Assembly: GCA_012798145.1 (NCBI GenBank)
Contig: JAAZNT010000183.1
Location: 1-8,491, forward strand
Length of the DNA stretch: 8,491 nt
Direction of reading: 5' to 3'
DNA from: Thermoanaerobaculaceae bacterium
GTDB taxonomy: Bacteria > Acidobacteriota > UBA4820
The translations under genes and the position numbers were made by a program. Below the pieces are notes generated by a model. It did no database searches, was not told the origin of the DNA, and saw only the letters and a program-made list of their open reading frames with translations. Shown one piece after another: positions 5,889 through 8,491 of this stretch. Each line of letters begins with the position of its first letter. Position 1 is the stretch's first letter.

Positions 5889-6339
5889 TACAACTTATTA
5901 CATTAACCCAAATTTGTCATTAAAAAACTTTTAACAAGCGATCAGAGATTGCTTAGGGAAAATGGAAGATAAGTGCACATAGGCGCTGGGGGGTGAGATG
6001 CAAGGAAGACGAGGGTGGGCAAACCGGAGGTGAACTTATGTTCATTGAGGATTTGACCCCCGAAGTCTGACGCAGCAGATTACCCCTTACCGCCGGTGCA
6101 CTCGTTTGATGGTTTAAAAGAGACTGATGAACTTTGGGCAGGCTGAAAATGGCGAAGCCATTTACAGAAACATAAGAAAAAAGATTCTGCAAAATGAAGT
6201 TTTGCAAGAAGATTTTTGATTATGTTTCAGGTTGCCGAAGGCAAACTGTCTGCCGATTGTTTAATTGGTTATCTTCCATTTTCTCTAATGAAAGTTGTCA
6301 GAAAAAATTACTCCATTGACAAATTTGGGTTTATTACAA
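5883..6339. repeat. Long inverted repeats bracketing the intergenic element and reaching both stop codons
   Basis: AACCCAAATTTGTCA (5905-5919) is the perfect reverse complement of 6317-6331. Just outside, TTGTAATA (5883-5890) is the perfect reverse complement of TATTACAA (6332-6339). On the right the two parts are contiguous (23 bp); on the left they are split by 14 nt (5891-5904). The outer 8-mer contains the TAA stop of the helicase (5886-5888) and, in its inverse copy, the TAA stop of lptE (6336-6334). Both convergent genes therefore end in Asn-Leu-stop with nearly the same codons. This could be the terminal repeat of an inserted element, the outermost helix of an RNA, or a duplicated gene-end sequence. 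Confidence 0.8.
5905..6331 (+). ncRNA. Unassigned large structured RNA (about 340-430 nt) between convergent genes
   Basis: No plausible protein gene lies here, but the bases fold by hand into a nested structure. From outside in: 5905-5919/6317-6331 (15 bp); 5926-5933/6289-6296 (8 bp); hairpin 5936-5943/5947-5954 with an AGA loop; closing helix 5953-5972/6269-6288 (20 bp, one G-U, sharing two bases with that hairpin). The 5' arm has GTGCAC 5973-5978/6096-6101; 5982-5996/6080-6094 (14 pairs, one C-C mismatch); AGAC 6007-6010/6065-6068; GGGT 6013-6016/6056-6059; CAAACC 6020-6025/6049-6055 with A6051 bulged; and TGAAC-TTAT-GTTCA 6031-6044. The 3' domain has GGCAG 6137-6141/6250-6254 enclosing hairpins 6147-6163, 6167-6228 (9-bp base, inner TGCAAAA/TTTTGCA) and 6232-6244. 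All six G-T wobbles found (5932-6290, 5940-5950, 5957-6284, 5988-6088, 5989-6087, 5995-6081) become A-C on the other strand, so the plus strand is the likely RNA. I see no convincing own promoter or terminator; it may be processed from the helicase transcript. The RNase P, tmRNA, SRP and group I/II intron core motifs I looked for are absent. Confidence 0.72.
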
Positions 6340-6849
6340 ATTGGATTCAAGAATAGCGCCGACAAGGTCTCTGGCAAAATCCCGCGAGAGAAGATCAACG
6401 GCTATATTTTCTTCATTTAAAAACAAATTTTGGGATGAAGCGCGGGAATACTCTTTTTCAAATCTGTAGCCGTCCATTTTAAAAATTTCTTTGCCTTCTT
6501 TGTCTTTCATTAAAACTTTTGCAACAATTGAAACTCTATATCTGTTTGCCCTTCCGTCAGAACCGTATGAAATCGGGAAAACAGAATAGTTGGCTATTGT
6601 TCCCAAAAGAATAGCATCAGAACCTTCTTTCTGAGAAATAACTTTAACCCTTGCTCTTCTTGAAATTTCAGCCCTTACTGCTTCGGTTATTCTCTGGTCA
6701 AGGACAACCACATTGTCGCCTTTTTCAAAAAGGGGAATTGCAAGGACAGATACTCCCTGCGGAAGCCCGCCCGTACCAACAAGATGATAGCCACAGGATA
6801 GAACCATTAAACACATTATTGCCAAAATTGAAATTTCCTTAATTTTCAA
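6334..6849 (-). CDS. lptE: LPS-assembly lipoprotein LptE
   Basis: The protein has 171 residues, a normal length for the family. LptE is an outer-membrane lipoprotein that plugs the LptD barrel and helps insert lipopolysaccharide into the outer leaflet. Residues 1-18 form a lipoprotein signal peptide ending in a VLSC lipobox, making Cys19 the acylated residue. The mature protein begins CGYHLVGTGGLP, the typical LptE opening, followed by the family-like segments VSVLAIPLFEKGD, ITEAVRAEISRRARVKV and DAILLGTI. The C-terminus has the usual helix with an (A)xDLLSRDFARDLVGAI pattern. The start is TTG at 6849-6847: it lies 9 nt after the leuS stop, with AGAGG 4 nt upstream, and no ATG at a sensible place competes. 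It is co-transcribed with leuS, an arrangement known from proteobacteria. Its stop codon lies inside the inverted repeat of the downstream structured element. Confidence 0.92.
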   Translation of the reverse strand: MKIKEISILAIMCLMVLSCGYHLVGTGGLPQGVSVLAIPLFEKGDNVVVLDQRITEAVRAEISRRARVKVISQKEGSDAILLGTIANYSVFPISYGSDGRANRYRVSIVAKVLMKDKEGKEIFKMDGYRFEKEYSRASSQNLFLNEENIAVDLLSRDFARDLVGAILESNL

Positions 6850-6853
6850 GCGA

Positions 6854-6858
6854 CCTCT
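6854..6858 (-). promoter_or_regulatory. Ribosome binding site for lptE, supporting a TTG start
   Basis: AGAGG (6858-6854 on the minus strand) lies in the leuS-lptE gap and touches the leuS TGA stop (6861-6859). It sits 4 nt before the TTG at 6849. The tight layout suggests that ribosomes finishing leuS restart on lptE. Confidence 0.65.
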
Positions 6859-8491
6859 TCATTTAACCACAAAGGTTACAATTTTGCCTTTTACAACAAT
6901 CTGCTTGACAATGCTCTTTCCTTCAATAGCCGCCCGAACCTTTGGCTCGTTTTTGGCTGCGTCAAGTATGATCTCTTCGCTGTCGTCAACTTTAACTTTT
7001 ACGACACCCTTAAGTTTTCCATTGACTTGAACAGGAATTTCAATTTCTTCCTCTTTGGCTATATCAGGATCATAAGAGGGCCATTTTTCGTTTATAAGGA
7101 AATCATTGTTTCCGAGCATAAGCCATAATTCATCACAAATGTGAGGAGCAATTGGAGAAAGCATCTTTAATTTGGCTTCTATTGATTCTTTTAAAGCGAA
7201 TCTTTCTTCAGGGCTTTTGTCGTATTTTTCTAAAAATTTGTATTGATGATTGGTTAATTCCATTAGACTTGCAATTATAGTATTGATTTTCAACCTTGAA
7301 CTAAATTCTTCTGTAACTTTCTTGATCGTTTGATGAGTTATTTTTCTTAAATTGAAAGCCCTTGTCCCGCTCTTGGGACTTCTTACTTCTTTTAAAAGTT
7401 CTTCTTTGTTGTCTTCAATGAGAGAATAAACTCTCTGAAGGTATCTTCTTGATCCTTCCGCTCCCTCTTCTTTCCAATCAAGCTGGTCGGTTGGGGGAGC
7501 AAGAAAGAGAATATTCAGTCTGACTGCGTCAGCGCCATATTTATCAATCATCTTGTCGGGATCGACGATGTTGCCGATGCTTTTTGACATTTTTTTGCCG
7601 TCTTTTATAACCATCCCTTGACACATCAATCTTTTTACTGGCTCGCCAAAATCAATAAGCCCGATGTCTCTCATAAACATAGTGAAAAATCTGCAGTAAA
7701 TCAGGTGCATCGTTGCGTGTTCAATTCCGCCTATATAGAAATCGATCGGATTGAAATATTTGACGGCATCTTTGTTTATTGGGCTGTCTGAAATTTTTGG
7801 ATCGGGATATCTAAAGAAATACCATGAAGAATCAAAAAAAGTGTCCATAGTGTCTGTTTCTCTTTTTGCTTCTTTTCCGCATTTTGGGCATTTTGTTTTG
7901 ACAAAAGATTCCACTTTGACCAAAGGGCTTTCCCCCTTGCCAGTAAATGGAACATCGTAGGGAAGAAGAACTGGAAGGTCTTCATAAGGAACTGGAACTG
8001 TTCCGCACTCTTTGCAATAGACTACTGGAATCGGAGTTCCCCAATATCTCTGCCTTGAAACCCCCCAATCCTTTAATCTGTAAGTGGTGGTCTTTTTGCC
8101 AAAATTTTCTCTCTCTGCTTTTTCAGCCATCTTTTGCATAGCAAATCTATTCTGCAGCCCGTTAAATTCTCCGCTATTTACCAGTATTCCATCTTCTTCA
8201 TAAGCTTGAGAAAGAGGCTCTTTCAATCCTTCCGGGGGGCTCACAACAACTCTAATCGGAAGTTTGTATTTTTGAGCAAATTCAAAATCTCTTTGGTCAT
8301 GTGCTGGAACGCTCATGATAGCGCCTGTTCCATAGTCCATCAAAACGAAGTTAGCCACATAGATAGGTATTTTTTCTTTTGAAAATGGGTTGATCGCATA
8401 ACTTCCAGTAAAAGCGCCAAGTTTTTCTTTGCTGATAACTCTCTCTTGGGTGCCCTGCTTAGCCATTCTTTCTTTGAATTGAGATATTTCT
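6859..8491 (-). CDS. leuS: Leucyl-tRNA synthetase, C-terminal part (5' end outside the window)
   Basis: A class I aminoacyl-tRNA synthetase that charges tRNA-Leu. 543 complete codons are visible, and the frame stays open through the right edge (EISQFKERMAKQG...), so the Met at 8466 is internal, not a start. The N-terminal HIGH motif is outside the window. Visible parts, in order: the end of the CP1 editing domain (GSYAINP, IPIYVANFVLMDYGTGAIMSVPAHDQRD, with the conserved editing-site Asp in HDQRD); the return to the catalytic core (WGVSRQRYWGTPIP); two CxxC pairs (CKEC, CPKC) in the zinc-type insertion; the DSSWYFFRYPDP and YIGGIEHATMHLIYCRFF segments; the KMSKS loop, intact (7579-7593); the helical anticodon-binding domain; and the small C-terminal domain with VQVNGKLKGVVKV. 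The stop is TGA at 6861-6859. It precedes lptE by 9 nt in one operon, whose promoter is off the right side. Confidence 0.98.
   Translation of the reverse strand, partial: EISQFKERMAKQGTQERVISKEKLGAFTGSYAINPFSKEKIPIYVANFVLMDYGTGAIMSVPAHDQRDFEFAQKYKLPIRVVVSPPEGLKEPLSQAYEEDGILVNSGEFNGLQNRFAMQKMAEKAERENFGKKTTTYRLKDWGVSRQRYWGTPIPVVYCKECGTVPVPYEDLPVLLPYDVPFTGKGESPLVKVESFVKTKCPKCGKEAKRETDTMDTFFDSSWYFFRYPDPKISDSPINKDAVKYFNPIDFYIGGIEHATMHLIYCRFFTMFMRDIGLIDFGEPVKRLMCQGMVIKDGKKMSKSIGNIVDPDKMIDKYGADAVRLNILFLAPPTDQLDWKEEGAEGSRRYLQRVYSLIEDNKEELLKEVRSPKSGTRAFNLRKITHQTIKKVTEEFSSRLKINTIIASLMELTNHQYKFLEKYDKSPEERFALKESIEAKLKMLSPIAPHICDELWLMLGNNDFLINEKWPSYDPDIAKEEEIEIPVQVNGKLKGVVKVKVDDSEEIILDAAKNEPKVRAAIEGKSIVKQIVVKGKIVTFVVK

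Noticed and set aside
5914..5945. Promoter for the ncRNA using TTGTCA at 5914-5919
   Set aside because: No acceptable -10 box lies 15-19 bp downstream, so no independent promoter is claimed.
5921..5954. Intrinsic terminator for lptE-leuS on the minus strand (hairpin 5936-5954 followed by a T-rich run)
   Set aside because: The hairpin contains an A-C mismatch on that strand, the T run starts several bases after the stem, and the stem is not GC-rich enough to call.
6124..6163. Hammerhead-ribozyme-like CTGATGA followed by GAAA and a hairpin
   Set aside because: The 14 bases between CTGATGA and GAAA do not form stem II, and no stem I partner flanks the motif. The match is probably chance inside the structured RNA.
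5953..6207. 84-residue open frame on the minus strand across the structured element
   Set aside because: It is explained by the long RNA helices. There is no ribosome binding site of note, the composition is odd (Ser/Pro-rich) and there is no recognisable domain.

Overview
The window looks like chromosomal DNA of an AT-rich diderm (outer-membrane) bacterium. The best evidence for an outer membrane is a clear LptE lipoprotein gene directly downstream of leuS, an order also found in proteobacteria. The giant exported protein with putative-Ig (He_PIG-type), TIG/IPT-like and Ig-like modules fits large surface proteins seen in Acidobacteriota-like and other little-cultivated lineages. I cannot name the taxon from the sequence.

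Layout, left to right. Positions 1-223 hold the first codons of a leftward gene that leaves the window, its strong sigma-70-type promoter (TTGACA-17-TATACT), and the intrinsic terminator of the next gene. Positions 224-3973 (minus) encode a 1249-residue exported multidomain protein: three He_PIG-like repeats, a linker, an alpha/beta-hydrolase domain, then Ig/TIG-like modules. The hydrolase has Asp where lipases carry the nucleophilic Ser. Positions 3974-4259 are a divergent promoter region. One promoter (TTGACA-16-TATAAT) fires left into the exported protein; the other (TTGCCA-17-TATGAT, extended -10) fires right into a 150-nt leader with two mutually exclusive pairings. Positions 4260-5888 (plus) encode a RhlE-like DEAD-box RNA helicase with a long basic tail.

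Positions 5889-6333, between convergent genes, hold the most interesting part of the window: a GC-richer, protein-free segment that folds by hand into an elaborate nested RNA. It has a 20-bp closing helix (5953-5972 with 6269-6288), a long 5' arm, a 3' multibranch domain and outer inverted repeats that run into the stop codons of both flanking genes. All six G-T wobbles I found in its helices favour the plus strand as the RNA strand. I do not recognise it as RNase P, tmRNA, SRP, 6S or a known riboswitch. It is either an undescribed structured ncRNA or a structured miniature mobile element.

Positions 6334-8491 (minus) are lptE and the 3' part of leuS, separated by 9 nt and probably translationally coupled; leuS runs off the right edge.

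The helicase, its structured leader and the downstream ncRNA lie on one strand, so the ncRNA may come from the helicase transcript. A functional link between helicase and RNA is inference only.
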